Source of the DNA: Streptomyces reniochalinae
GTDB taxonomy: Bacteria; Actinomycetota; Actinomycetes; Streptomycetales; Streptomycetaceae
DNA: 64,000 bases
Direction of reading: 5' to 3'
Assembly (NCBI RefSeq): GCF_003323735.1
Contig: NZ_QOIM01000032.1
Location: 186,001-250,000 of the forward strand
In this document: piece by piece, positions 1 through 11,597 of the stretch
Numbering within the stretch: position 1 is the first letter of the stretch
Layout of the letters: every line of letters starts with the position of its first letter
Notes under the pieces: generated by a model
The model's input: only the letters and a program-made list of their open reading frames with translations
The model's database searches: none
Told to the model about the DNA's origin: nothing
Translations under genes and position numbers: made by a program

Positions 1-193
1 GCGCCGCATACGGCCTCGCTCGCGTCCCTCGACTCCCCCGACCACGCAGAGCACGCACAGGTGACCTTTCGCACCCGGTCTCCATCCGGCGTTCCCCCAC
101 GGGTAACGTCGGGCGGCGAAGCGGCTGCGTCCGGTGCTCCGACAGCCCGGTGAACGGCCGCTGCGGACCGTGAAGATCAGCGAAAGGCACGAG

Positions 194-1066
194 GTGACGG
201 AGTCTGTAGCCGGCGTGGAGCGCGTCGGAGTGGTGGGCTGTGGCCAGATGGGTGCGGGTATCGCGGAGGTGTGCGCGCGGTCCGGGCTCGACGTGCTGGT
301 CGCGGAGACGACCGGCGAGGCGCTGGAGATCGGCCGAACCCGGCTGGTCAACTCGCTCGGCAAGGCGGCTGACCGGGGGAAGATGAGCCGTCAGGAGTGC
401 GACGAGACGCTGGAGCGGCTGACCTTCACCACGGATCTGGGCGACTTCGCCGACCGTGACCTCGTCATCGAGGCCGTCATCGAGAACGAGCAGGTCAAGA
501 CCGAGATCTTCCAGGTGCTCGACCAGGTGGTGACCAGTCCGGAGGCGATCCTGGCGTCGAACACCTCCTCGATCCCGCTGGTGAAGCTCGCCGTCGCAAC
601 CTCCCGTCCCGACCAGGTCATCGGCATCCACTTCTTCAACCCGGCCCCGATACAGCGTCTGGTGGAGCTGATTCCTGCGCTGACCACCGGCGAGGAGACC
701 ATCAAGCGCGCCGAGGCGGTCGTCGGCGGGACGCTGGGCAAGCACACCATCCGGGCGCAGGACCGGTCAGGGTTCGTCGTCAACGCGCTGCTGATCCCGT
801 ACCTGCTCTCCGCCGTCCGGATGTTCGAGTCCGGCATCGCCAGCCGTGAGGACATCGACAACGGCATGGAGCTGGGCTGCGCCCACCCCATGGGCCCCCT
901 CAAGCTCGCCGACCTCATCGGCCTCGACACCGTCGCCTCGGTCGCCGACTCGATGTACGCGGAGTTCAAGGAGCCGCTGTACGCGGCTCCCCCGCTGCTC
1001 CAGCGGATGGTCGACGCGGGCCGCCTGGGCCGCAAGGCGGGCGCCGGCTTCTACGCCTACTCCTGA
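194..1066 (+). CDS. 3-hydroxybutyryl-CoA dehydrogenase (3-hydroxyacyl-CoA dehydrogenase family)
   Basis: NAD(P)-dependent oxidation/reduction of 3-hydroxyacyl-CoA in the cytoplasm, serving beta-oxidation or butyryl/PHB-type metabolism. An N-terminal Rossmann motif GVVGCGQMGAG (glycines near residues 15, 17 and 20) is followed by GIHFFNPAP, which carries the expected catalytic histidine, and by RSGFVVNALLIPYL at the start of the C-terminal dimerisation domain. At 290 residues from the GTG at 194 it has the usual family length. That start follows a GAAAGG-like ribosome site; an in-frame ATG at 134 would add 20 residues unlike the family. It stands alone, convergent with the MFS gene. Substrate chain length cannot be read from the sequence. 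Confidence 0.9.
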   Translation: MTESVAGVERVGVVGCGQMGAGIAEVCARSGLDVLVAETTGEALEIGRTRLVNSLGKAADRGKMSRQECDETLERLTFTTDLGDFADRDLVIEAVIENEQVKTEIFQVLDQVVTSPEAILASNTSSIPLVKLAVATSRPDQVIGIHFFNPAPIQRLVELIPALTTGEETIKRAEAVVGGTLGKHTIRAQDRSGFVVNALLIPYLLSAVRMFESGIASREDIDNGMELGCAHPMGPLKLADLIGLDTVASVADSMYAEFKEPLYAAPPLLQRMVDAGRLGRKAGAGFYAYS

Positions 1067-1083
1067 GCACCCCCAACGAGTGG

Positions 1084-1123
1084 CCTGCCCCGGGCCCGGC
1101 GGAACGCGGACGCCCAGGGCAGG
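1084..1123. terminator. possible bidirectional hairpin between convergent genes
   Basis: CCTGCCC (1084-1090) is complemented by GGGCAGG (1117-1123) with a 26-base loop between two convergent genes. It is short and wide-looped, so only weakly supported. Confidence 0.3.
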
Positions 1124-1169
1124 CGGTGGGCGGTGGACGCCAGGCGGCAGGCGCGCCGCCGCGGCCGGT

Positions 1170-3062
1170 TCACACCGCGGGCGTGCCGGCCGTCGGCTCG
1201 TCCCCCGGATCGGGGTCGTTCCCGTCCTTCGCCGGGGCAGCGGTGTCGTTCCCGTCCTGCGCCTGGGCGGCGGTGTCGTCCGGCGCGGCTCCTGGCGTCG
1301 CCTTCGAGATCTCGTCGGGAAGCGCGGCGGGCTCCGGCTCGACCGGTCCCGCGCCGAGCGCCGCACCGGCCTCGGCCGCCTCACGCACCCCCGCAACGGG
1401 CGGCACGCCCGCTCCCGCACCCGCGCCCGCATCCGGGGCGCCGGCCGGTGGCCGCTCCTCGCCCGGTGGCGCCCCCGCGTCCTGCGGTGCGCCCGGCTTG
1501 CGCAGCTTCCGCACCGTCCGCCTGCGCGCCGCACCGACCGACGTGCGCACGACGGAGAGGGGCTTGGCGACCGACTCCAGCGGCTTGCGCTCGGCGTCCA
1601 CGCCGAGGAAGGTCTCGGCCAGACCGCCGATGACCATGATGACGGCGCCGACGAGGAACCCGACGTAGAGCCTGCCCCGGTTGCTGCCGTCGCCGATCAG
1701 CCAGCCGTACAGGTAAGGGCCCGTCGCCCCCGCGGCCTGCCCGATGGCGAAGAAGAGCGCGATGGCCTTGCCGCGTACCTCCAGCGGGAAGATCTCACCG
1801 GCCGTCAGATAGCCCGAGGACGCGCCGGCCGAGGCGAAGAAGAAGATCACGCACCAGGCGACGGTCTGCGTGGTCGCCGTCAGGACGTTCGCCGCGAACA
1901 GGGAGGCGGTCACCGCCAGCGCGCACCCGGAGAAGAGATAGGTGCCGGCGATCAGCCAGCGGCGGCCGACGATGTCGAAGAGGGGACCCAGCACGATCGG
2001 CCCGAGCAGGTTCCCGGCGGCGAAGGCCAGCAGGTACATCGGGGCGCTCGCGGCGGAGACGCCGTAGAACGTGGTGAGCACCAGCGTGTAGGTGAAGAAG
2101 ATCGCGTTGTAGAGGAACGACTGGGTGATCATCAGGGTCGAGGCCAGCACGGCGCGCTTGGGGTACTCCCTGAAGAGCACCCGCAGCAGCGTCACGTAGG
2201 TGCTGTGCGCCGACTCGCTGATCTCGATGGCGTCCTTCTCGTCGACCGGCGGCAGCTTCTTGCCGTGCCGGCGCACGGCCGCCTCGATGCGGCCGATCGC
2301 GGCTTCCGCCTCGGCCTCCCTCCCGTTCATGATCAGCCAGCGTGGACTCTCCGGCAGATGGCGGCGTACGAACAGCACGGAGAAGCCGAGCACGGGGCCG
2401 AGCAGGAAGCCGATGCGCCAGGCGACGGTGTCGTCGAAGTAGGCGAGGATCACCAGCTCGGCGAGGGTGCCGACGATGGCGCCCGCCCAGTAAGTGCCGT
2501 TGACCAGCAGGTCGACCCGGCCCCGGAAGCGCGCCGGCATCATCTCCTGGATGGCCGAGTTGATGGCGGCGTACTCACCTCCGATGCCGGTGCCGGCGAT
2601 GAAGCGGGTCAGGTAGAGGTACGCGTCCCAGCCGGGGCCCTGCCCGTAGGTCAGCGCGGTCATGCCGCTGCCGAACAGGTAGACGCCGAACGTGAGCAGG
2701 AAGAGCTTCCGGCGCCCGAACCTGTCGGCCATCCGGCCGAAGAAGAGCGCGCCCGTCACCTGTCCGACCAGGTAGACGGTCGCGATCAGACCCGCTTCGC
2801 TGGAGGACAGCCCGAGGGTGTCCTCCTGGGTGAGGATCGAGGTGACCGAGCTGGCGACCGTGATCTCCAGCCCGTCGAGGATCCACGCACAGCCCAGCGC
2901 CGCGATCATCTTCGTGTGGAAGCCGGACCAGGGCATCCGGTCGATACGTGCAGGGATCAGGCTGCGGAGCGGAGCGTCCGCCGGACGGGATGATGAGTTC
3001 GCTGCTGCCACCTCGTCACCCGTAACCAGCCTCGCCCCCGCACCCGGAGCCCGACCGGTCAT
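1170..3062 (-). CDS. MFS transporter, sugar-porter-like, with Ala/Pro/Gly-rich C-terminal tail
   Basis: Integral membrane permease of the major facilitator superfamily. It has about twelve hydrophobic segments, an MFS loop signature GRMADRFGRRKLFL after the second segment, and PESPRWL in the central region, typical of sugar/organic-acid porters. The core ends near residue 500. About 110 further residues are low-complexity Ala/Gly/Pro/Glu with a near-repeat (QDGNDTAAPAK then DGNDPDP), presumably cytoplasmic. Three starts are possible: GTG 3101, ATG 3062 and GTG 3011. The ATG is preceded by GGGTGAG but almost without spacing, so the N-terminus is uncertain. The substrate is unknown. It is the last minus-strand gene before the convergent dehydrogenase. 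Confidence 0.85.
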   Translation of the reverse strand: MTGRAPGAGARLVTGDEVAAANSSSRPADAPLRSLIPARIDRMPWSGFHTKMIAALGCAWILDGLEITVASSVTSILTQEDTLGLSSSEAGLIATVYLVGQVTGALFFGRMADRFGRRKLFLLTFGVYLFGSGMTALTYGQGPGWDAYLYLTRFIAGTGIGGEYAAINSAIQEMMPARFRGRVDLLVNGTYWAGAIVGTLAELVILAYFDDTVAWRIGFLLGPVLGFSVLFVRRHLPESPRWLIMNGREAEAEAAIGRIEAAVRRHGKKLPPVDEKDAIEISESAHSTYVTLLRVLFREYPKRAVLASTLMITQSFLYNAIFFTYTLVLTTFYGVSAASAPMYLLAFAAGNLLGPIVLGPLFDIVGRRWLIAGTYLFSGCALAVTASLFAANVLTATTQTVAWCVIFFFASAGASSGYLTAGEIFPLEVRGKAIALFFAIGQAAGATGPYLYGWLIGDGSNRGRLYVGFLVGAVIMVIGGLAETFLGVDAERKPLESVAKPLSVVRTSVGAARRRTVRKLRKPGAPQDAGAPPGEERPPAGAPDAGAGAGAGVPPVAGVREAAEAGAALGAGPVEPEPAALPDEISKATPGAAPDDTAAQAQDGNDTAAPAKDGNDPDPGDEPTAGTPAV

Positions 3063-3118
3063 CTCACCCGAAAAGATGAGGCGCCACGGCGGAGGGGACA
3101 CCCGCCGGTGACGGATGT

Positions 3119-3154
3119 CCCCTCCCCCCCCCCCCGGCGCGCGCCGGGGAGGGG
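3119..3154 (-). terminator. hairpin downstream of pheT
   Basis: CCCCTCCCC (3119-3127) pairs with GGGGAGGGG (3146-3154). The loop contains the palindrome GGCGCGCGCC. It lies 11 bases past the pheT stop and before the MFS gene. A 12-C homopolymer (3124-3135) runs through the left arm. Confidence 0.5.
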
Positions 3155-3164
3155 TGGCCCGTTC

Positions 3165-5722
3165 TCAGGCCCCGCGCAGCACCGCGCCGGTGCGCTCGAC
3201 GGCCTCCGCGACGGCCGCGTCCCGCGCGGAGGAAGCCTCCTCCGCCTTCAGCGTCCGGTCGAAGGCACGGAAGCGCAGCGCGTAGGCCAGCGACTTGCGG
3301 CCCGCCCCGAGCTGTTCGCCGGTGAAGACGTCGAACAGCCGCAGCGACTCCAGCAGCTCACCGGCGCCCGCGCGCAGCGCGCTCTCCACCTCGGCGGCCG
3401 GCACCGCGGCATCCACCACCAGGGCCACGTCCTGGGTGGCCACCGGGAACGTGGACACGTGCGGGGCGCGCAGCGCGCCCGCGCCGGCGCGCTCCACCAG
3501 GTCGAGGTCGAGTTCCATCGCGCAGGTGCGCGGCGGCAGCCCGAGCGCCTTGAGGGCGCGCGGGTGCAGCTCACCGGCGTGGCCTGCCAGGGTGCGGTCG
3601 CCGTCGATCTCGACGTGGAGCGCGGCGCACCGGCCCGGGTGCCAGGGCACGTACCGGCCGCTCTCCAGCGTCAGCTCGACGCCCGCCTCAGCGGCCACGG
3701 TGCGGGCGGCCTCGATGGCGTCGGCCCAGTCGGCGGGGCGGCCACCGCCCCACCAGCCGGCCCGCTCACGGGCGCCCGCCAGGACGACCGCCACGTGCCG
3801 GGGCTGCTCGGGCAGCGCACCGTCCAGGGAGGCCACCTGCTCGTCGGTGGGCCGCTGGGTGACGGGCAGCCGCTCGGCGACCGTCTCGGTGCCGGTCGGC
3901 AGGAACACCAGACCGGTCTCGAACAGCGCCAGGTCGTGGCTGCCGCGGCCGTCGTTGCGGCGCAGCGCGCCCAGCAGCCCCGGCAGCAGCGTGGTGCGCA
4001 GCCCCGGCTCCTCGTCGGAGAGCGGATTGACCAGCTGGACGGTGCGGCGGCGCGCGTCGCCCGGCTCCAGGCCGAGCTGGTCGAAGACGGCTTCGCCCAC
4101 GAACGGGTACGACAGCGCCTCGACGTAGCCGGCGCCCGCCAGGGCACGGCCCACGCGGCGGTGCAGCCGCTGCCGCTCGGTCAGCCCGCGGCCCGGCAGC
4201 GGCCTGGGCAGGGTGGAGGGCAGGTTCTCGTAGCCCTCCAGGCGGATGACCTCTTCGGCCAGGTCGTTGGGGTCGCTCAGGTCGGGCCGCCAGGACGGCA
4301 CGGTGACCGTCAGCTCTTCGGGACCCTCGGTGGACCGCTCGCCGCCTTCCAGGGCGCTCGGGCCGATGTCCCCGTAGACATCGCAGCCGACCTGCTGGAG
4401 GCGGCGCACGACGGTCTCGCGGCCGTAGCCGACGCCCGCGACCCTGTCGGGGTGGTCGGCGGCCATCCGGACGGTGCGCGGGCCCGAGGGGGTGCGGATC
4501 TCGGTGACGCCGGGCTCCACGGTGCCGCCGGCCAGCAGCACCAGCAGGTCGACGCTGCGCTGTGCCGCGGCGGCCGCCGCCTCCGGGTCGACGCCCCGCT
4601 CGAAGCGGCGGGAGGCCTCGGAGGAGAGCTTGTGGCGGCGCGCGGTGCGGGCCACCCGCACCTGGTCGAAGTGGGCGGCCTCGATCACCACGTCCGTGGT
4701 GCGCTGCGCCTCGCCACCGCCCTCGCCGTCGGCGATATCGGTGTTGGCGCCGCCCATGACACCCGCGAGGCCGATGGGCCCGCGGTCGTCGGTGATGACC
4801 AGGTCCTCGGGGTCGAGGACGCGCGCCACGCCGTCGAGCGTGGTCAGCTTCTCCCCGCTGCGGGCCGCTCGCACCCCGATCGGTCCCTCGACGCGGTGGC
4901 GGTCGTAGGCGTGCAGCGGCTGGCCCAGTTCCAGCATCACGTAGTTGGTGATGTCGACCGGCAGCGAGACCGGGCGCATGCCGGCCTTCTGGAGCCTGCG
5001 CCTGAGCCAGATCGGCGAGACCGCGCCGGGGCGCAGCCCCGACACCGTACGGGCGGTGAACCGGTCGCAGCCCAGCGGGTCGGCGACCTCGACGGGGTAC
5101 CCGTGCGCGTTGGGCGTGGCCACGTCCAGCAGCGCCGGGTCGCGCAGCGGCACCCCGTAGGCGGTGGCCGTCTCGCGGGCCAGGCCGCGCATCGACAGGC
5201 AGTAGCCGCGGTCGGGGGTGACGGCGATGTCGAGGACCTCGTCGACGAGCTCCAGCAGCTCGATGGCGTCGGCGCCCACCTCGGCCTCGGGCGGCAGCAC
5301 CATGATCCCGTCGTGGTCCTCGCCCATGCCCAGCTCGCGCTCGGAGCAGATCATGCCCTCGGAGACGTGACCGTAGGTCTTGCGGGCGCTGATCTCGAAC
5401 CCGCCGGGCAGCACGGCGCCGGGCAGCACGACGACGACGTTGTCGCCGACGGCGAAGTTGGTGGCCCCGCAGACGATGTTCTGCGGGGCCTCAGGGCCCC
5501 GGCCGACGTCCACCTGGCAGTAGCGGATCGGCTTCTTGAAGCCGGTCAGCTCCTCGATGGCCAGCACCCGGCCCACCACCAGCGGACCGGTGAGACCGGC
5601 TCCGGTCTGCTCGACCGTCTCGACCTCGAGACCGGCCGCGATCAGCCTGGCCGCGACGTCCCGGCCGGACTCGGAGGCCGGCACCTCGACGTACTCCCGG
5701 AGCCACGACAGCGGCGCCCGCA

Positions 5723-5723
<1 letters not shown>
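3165..5723 (-). CDS. pheT: phenylalanine--tRNA ligase beta subunit
   Basis: Beta subunit of the alpha2beta2 enzyme that charges tRNA-Phe; it binds tRNA and carries the B3/B4 editing domain. At 852 residues it is full length. Visible parts are the N-terminal [12 protein letters not shown], an EMAP-like tRNA-binding domain at about residues 40-150 ([20 protein letters not shown]), the B3/B4 and B5 regions, and a C-terminal ferredoxin-fold anticodon-binding domain ([14 protein letters not shown]). Its ATG shares one base with the pheS stop (TGATG), so the two are translationally coupled. Confidence 0.98.
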
Positions 5724-6946
<1,223 letters not shown>

Positions 6947-7059
6947 CTACGGGGGCGTACCCGAGGACGGGTAAGCGGAGGCCGCGGCAGCGGCCTGGGT
7001 CAGGTTCCGGGGTGGGCCCGTGCGCGCCGTGTGATCGCGGATCAGCGGGATCGGATCCG

Positions 7060-8124
7060 TCAGGCCAGGAAGGCCGGGGCGCCCACGGGCAGGGTAAATC
7101 GGAACCGGGCGCCGCCCACGGGCGCCCGCTCGACGGTGATCACGCCACCGTGTGCCTCGACGATGCCCTTGACGATGTAGAGGCCCAGGCCCGTGCCGCC
7201 GCGCCTGCTGCCCCGCCAGAAGCGGGTGAACACACGGCTCATGGACTCCTCCGGAATGCCGGGCCCCTCGTCGGTGACCGTGACGGTCGTGGCCTTCTCC
7301 CCAGGTTCCCCGGGATCGCGCGGGGACGAGGCGGGCTGGACCTCGATGGTGACAGTTCCCTCGCCGTGCCGCACCGCGTTTTCCAGCAGGTTGCCGAGCA
7401 CCTGGTCGATCTTGTCCGGGTCCGCCCACAGGTCGGGCAGGTCGGCCGCGATGTCGACCGCGAAGCGGGAGTCCGGCTCGCCCGCCGCGAGGTGGGCGCC
7501 CACGTGCCGCCGCACGGCCCTGGCGATGTCCAGCCGCTGGCGGCGCACCTCCAGTCTCCCCGAGTCGATCCGGGAGATGTCGAGCAGCTCGGCGATCAGG
7601 CGGGTCACGCGGCCCGCGTCCGCGTCGACGGTCTGGAGCATCAGCCGCTTCTGGTCGTCGGTGAACCGCCCCCACTTGGCCAGCAGGGTGGCGGTGAAAC
7701 CCTTGACGGAGGTGAGGGGCGAGCGCAGTTCGTGGGCGACGGTGGCGATCAGCTCGGCGTGGCTGCGCTCGGTGCGCCGCCGCGCCTCGGTACCGCGCAG
7801 AGTGACGACGACGCGCTGGACGGGGCCCCCCGCCCGCGCGCGGACGTACCGCGCCGAGACCAGTACCTCGTGTCCGCCCGGCAGCAGCAGGTTCCGCTCG
7901 GGGTGCCCGTTGCTGATCGCCAGGCCGCGATAGGGGTCGGTCAGCTGCCACCAGCGACGTCCGTCCAGATCCTCGAGCGGCAGCACGGCGGGCAGCGGAC
8001 TGCCCAGCGCCTCGCCGGGCTCCCGGCCTGTGAGGCGGGCCGCCGCCGCGTTGAAGCAGACGACGTCGCCGCCTGCGTCGGCGATCACGAGCCCGTCGGG
8101 CAGGTCGTCGGGGTTCACATCCAT
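7060..8124 (-). CDS. PAS-domain sensor histidine kinase (HisKA/HATPase)
   Basis: A 354-residue sensor kinase with no transmembrane segment visible, so probably a cytoplasmic sensor. A PAS-like domain spans about residues 8-110. HisKA has the phosphoacceptor His131 in VAHELRSPLTSVKGF. HATPase_c has an N box (DQVLGNLLENAVRHG), G1 (TDEGPGIPEE) and G2 (GGTGLGLYIVKGI). The ATG at 8124 follows AAAGGGG. No response regulator is adjacent; it is embedded between the RNA methyltransferase and pheST. HisKA kinases usually pair with OmpR-type regulators, so the NarL-type regulator at 59.3 kb is an unlikely partner. The signal is unknown. Confidence 0.88.
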   Translation of the reverse strand: MDVNPDDLPDGLVIADAGGDVVCFNAAAARLTGREPGEALGSPLPAVLPLEDLDGRRWWQLTDPYRGLAISNGHPERNLLLPGGHEVLVSARYVRARAGGPVQRVVVTLRGTEARRRTERSHAELIATVAHELRSPLTSVKGFTATLLAKWGRFTDDQKRLMLQTVDADAGRVTRLIAELLDISRIDSGRLEVRRQRLDIARAVRRHVGAHLAAGEPDSRFAVDIAADLPDLWADPDKIDQVLGNLLENAVRHGEGTVTIEVQPASSPRDPGEPGEKATTVTVTDEGPGIPEESMSRVFTRFWRGSRRGGTGLGLYIVKGIVEAHGGVITVERAPVGGARFRFTLPVGAPAFLA

Positions 8125-8232
8125 CCCGTACCGCCCCTTTCCGACACCTCGTCCCGCCACCCGGGGCCGACACCCTACTAGCTCAGGGTTACCGCGCGGC
8201 ACCCTCACCGTGCGGGCTGTCACCGCGCGCGG

Positions 8233-9054
<822 letters not shown>

Positions 9055-9106
9055 TTTCCAAGAGTGCGACGGAGAGGGCCGCCGGACCCGGCCGCCGCAC
9101 AGACTT

Positions 9107-9163
9107 CTCGCCGCCGTGGAAACGCCCCCGCGCGGAGCAGGGGGCGGAAACCACGGCGGCGAG
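9107..9163 (-). terminator. terminator of the infC-rpmI-rplT operon
   Basis: A two-part hairpin. The outer stem CTCGCCGCCGTGG (9107-9119) pairs with CCACGGCGGCGAG (9151-9163). The inner stem CGCCCCC (9123-9129) pairs with GGGGGCG (9140-9146). It lies 88 bases past the rplT stop. Very stable, but without a U tract. Confidence 0.65.
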
Positions 9164-9250
9164 AGGCCGCAATCCCCCGGCCTGAGGCTGAGGGAGGAAG
9201 GCCGGGCGGTGCAGGCCGGCAAGCGCGCTCGCCGGCGCGGCCGCAGCTGT

Positions 9251-9634
9251 TCAGGCGGCCTTCGGGGCGTTCACATCGCTCGGCAGCGCCTTCTGCGCGA
9301 CCTCGACCAGCGCGGTGAAGGCAGCCGCGTCGTTGACCGCGAGGTCGGCCAGCATCTTGCGGTCGACCTCCACGGAGGCGGCCTTCAGACCCTGGATGAA
9401 GCGGTTGTAGGTGATGCCGTTGGCGCGGGCAGCGGCGTTGATCCGCTGGATCCACAGCTGACGGAAGTCGCCCTTGCGCTTCTTGCGGTCGTTGTAGTTG
9501 TAGACGTAGGAGTGGGTGACCTGCTCCTTCGCCTTGCGGTACAGGCGGGAACGCTGACCGCGGTAGCCGCTGGCCTGCTCCAGGATCGCCCGGCGCTTCT
9601 TCTGAGCGTTTACTGCCCGCTTGACGCGTGCCAC
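9251..9634 (-). CDS. rplT: 50S ribosomal protein L20
   Basis: Large-subunit protein that binds 23S rRNA and is needed early in assembly. At 127 residues it has the usual length, with the hallmark basic N-terminus [15 protein letters not shown], a [20 protein letters not shown] segment and [18 protein letters not shown]. Third gene of infC-rpmI-rplT, 110 bases after rpmI and followed by a strong hairpin. In some bacteria L20 represses this operon; no recognisable L20-binding pseudoknot was identified here. Confidence 0.98.
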   Translation of the reverse strand: MARVKRAVNAQKKRRAILEQASGYRGQRSRLYRKAKEQVTHSYVYNYNDRKKRKGDFRQLWIQRINAAARANGITYNRFIQGLKAASVEVDRKMLADLAVNDAAAFTALVEVAQKALPSDVNAPKAA

Positions 9635-9744
9635 GTGATTACTCCTTGTTGGGGGGCCGGGAGGCGGTCTGCCCGGCGTCGCCGCTCACCGCTCGACGCC
9701 GTCCGCTCCGACCCGGATCGATGGGGTCCCGGTCGAGCGGGGTC

Positions 9745-9939
9745 CTACTTGCCGAGAAGCTTCTTGATCTTCTTGGCGTCCGCCGGGGCCGCTTCGGTCT
9801 TACCGGCAAGGCGACGCGTCAGCGTGGACGGCTTGTGCTCGAGAAGGTGGCGGCGGCCGGCGCGCTGGCGCATCACCTTGCCGGAGCCGGTGATCTTGAA
9901 GCGCTTGCGGGCACCACTGTGCGTCTTGTTCTTCGGCAT
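9745..9939 (-). CDS. rpmI: 50S ribosomal protein L35
   Basis: A 64-residue, strongly basic protein beginning [20 protein letters not shown] and containing RRHLLEHK, which are standard L35 features. It lies between infC (102-base gap) and rplT in the conserved operon order. The ATG at 9939 follows a GAGGAGAG-type ribosome site. Confidence 0.98.
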   Translation of the reverse strand: MPKNKTHSGARKRFKITGSGKVMRQRAGRRHLLEHKPSTLTRRLAGKTEAAPADAKKIKKLLGK

Positions 9940-10041
9940 GTCGCCGTTCTCTCCTCGTCAGTGACGCCTCCGGATCGCCGCGCGGGCAGGCGGAAGCGCC
10001 AGTTGTTCCGTGTCGGTTCCGGGGCGGTGCCCCGGGAGGGC

Positions 10042-10662
10042 TCACGCCTCGGCGGTCTCCTCGGTGGGCGCCTCGGCTGGAGCAGGCCCCTGCTGGCGCT
10101 CCGCCTTGCGGGCCGCCTGGGCCTCGCGGGCCTCGGCCATGGCCTCGGTCTTCTTCTTGTGCGGACCGAGAACCATGATCATGTTGCGGCCGTCCTGCTT
10201 CGGGTTGGACTCCACGAAGCCCAGGTCGGCCACGTCGTCCGCGAGCCGCTGGAGCAGTCGGAAGCCCAGCTCGGGGCGGGACTGCTCACGACCGCGGAAC
10301 ATGATCGTGATCTTGACCTTGTCACCCTGCTTGAGGAACCGGACGACGTGACCCTTCTTGGTGTCGTAGTCGTGCGGATCGATCTTCGGCCGGAGCTTCA
10401 TTTCCTTGATGACCGTGTGCGCCTGGTTCTTGCGCGCTTCACGGGCCTTCATGGCCGACTCGTACTTGAACTTGCCGTAGTCCATGAGCTTGCACACCGG
10501 CGGGCGGGCGTTCGCCGCCACCTCGACCAGGTCGAGGTCGTACTCCTGTGCGAGTTCAAGGGCCTTGGCAAGCGGCACGATGCCGACCTGCTCGCCGCTG
10601 GGACCGACGAGTCGCACCTCGGGGACGCGAATCCGGTCGTTGATGCGGGGCTCGGCGCTGAT
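10042..10662 (-). CDS. infC: translation initiation factor IF-3, likely ATC start
   Basis: IF-3 binds the 30S subunit, prevents 50S joining and enforces start-codon fidelity. The protein begins [20 protein letters not shown], continues with the N domain ([20 protein letters not shown]), a linker, the C domain ([17 protein letters not shown]) and an Ala/Glu-rich tail. No ATG, GTG or TTG lies at the family N-terminus. Instead AGGAGG is followed by four bases and then ATC at 10662-10660, fitting the rare AUU/AUC start that underlies IF-3 autoregulation. The open frame extends upstream to 10752, but those 30 residues do not look like IF-3. First gene of infC-rpmI-rplT. Confidence 0.95.
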   Translation of the reverse strand: MSAEPRINDRIRVPEVRLVGPSGEQVGIVPLAKALELAQEYDLDLVEVAANARPPVCKLMDYGKFKYESAMKAREARKNQAHTVIKEMKLRPKIDPHDYDTKKGHVVRFLKQGDKVKITIMFRGREQSRPELGFRLLQRLADDVADLGFVESNPKQDGRNMIMVLGPHKKKTEAMAEAREAQAARKAERQQGPAPAEAPTEETAEA

Positions 10663-11137
10663 GGGGCCTCCTCGGGTACACCGCGCGACCGTCTGGCGGA
10701 CGACCGCGCACGAGTCTGTAATGAGTGGTGACCACCGCCGCAGAAAGCGCAAAGCGCCCCGGACGGGTCACAGGCGGGGCTCCTCACAGACCGGGAGCAC
10801 CGCCGCGGAACTCCGCGGGGCGCAGCCTGACCTTTGACCCGCGGCCCACAGGGCCACCAGGTGGGAGATCGGAGCCTCCACTTGCGGGCCGGGGTCCGCC
10901 TTCGTGCGGGCGGTCTCCGGCCGGTCGTCTCCCGAGCATACCAGCAGGCCCGGCGGAGCGCCGCCCGGCACCGCCCGCCACCTGCCGTCGCCCGCCGGCA
11001 CACCGGACGGGGCCCGCCGGCACACACGCCTGCCGGCCCACCTGCCCGCCCACCGGAAGAGCCCGCGGGAAGAGCCCGCGTACGGTACGAGCGGCCCGTA
11101 CGACGGCGGTCGACGGGCGGGGCTTAGGCTGAGCCGC
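10663..11137. other. intergenic leader/promoter region between infC and the divergent DUF1844 gene
   Basis: About 475 bases without a convincing gene. It should hold the infC promoter and 5' leader (minus strand) and the promoter of the DUF1844 gene (plus strand). Visible small structures are the 11-base palindrome GTGGTGACCAC (10725-10735) and CCGCGG-AACT-CCGCGG (10803-10818). Reading frames crossing it are low-complexity and look like composition artefacts. Confidence 0.5.
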
Positions 11138-11524
11138 ATGAGCGACGCCGCAGCCGCCGGGCAGCCCTTCGACCCCTCCGGCCAGAACAGTCCCGACTTC
11201 GACAGCCTGACCCGCGACATCGCGGACGTCCCGGCCGTCGAGGTCATCACCACGGTGGCGGTGCACCTGATGAGCTCCGCCGCCGTCAACCTCGGGCTGG
11301 CCGAGGACGGCGAGCAGCACAAGGACCTGGACGAGGCGCGGAAGCTGATCCACGCACTGGCCGGGCTGGTCACTGCGAGCGCCACCGAGATCGGCTCGTA
11401 CCACGCCGCACCGCTGCGGGACGGCCTCAAGTCGCTCCAGCTCGCCTTCCGGGAGACCTCGACCGTGCCCGACGAGCCCGGCCAGGGCCCCGGTGAGAAG
11501 TACACGGGACCCGTACACGGCTGA
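11138..11524 (+). CDS. DUF1844 domain protein
   Basis: A 128-residue acidic protein, MSDAAAAGQPFDPSG at the N-terminus, then VITTVAVHLMSSAAVNLGL and DEARKLIHALAGLV, the pattern of the actinobacterial DUF1844 family found next to infC. No signal peptide. Function is unknown. It diverges from infC and converges on the aquaporin gene. Longer in-frame extensions to 10904 are arginine- and proline-rich and not believed. Confidence 0.85.
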   Translation: MSDAAAAGQPFDPSGQNSPDFDSLTRDIADVPAVEVITTVAVHLMSSAAVNLGLAEDGEQHKDLDEARKLIHALAGLVTASATEIGSYHAAPLRDGLKSLQLAFRETSTVPDEPGQGPGEKYTGPVHG

Positions 11525-11597
11525 GCCGCCCGGCGCCCGGTCCTTCCCGCGGCACAGCGGCCCGTCAGCGTCCGCACACCCGGCCGCCCAGCTCAGC

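Noticed and set aside
846..2993. Very long plus-strand frame (715 codons) opposite the MFS gene, and similar giants elsewhere (21084-23972, 35758-38691, 40572-43094, 29735-32464, 3108-5849)
   Set aside because: They lie antisense to well-identified genes, have Arg/Gly/Pro-rich composition without domains, and are expected from extreme third-position GC.
10768..11577. Minus-strand frames across the DUF1844 gene and the infC leader
   Set aside because: They are antisense to the DUF1844 gene, with low-complexity composition and no ribosome sites.
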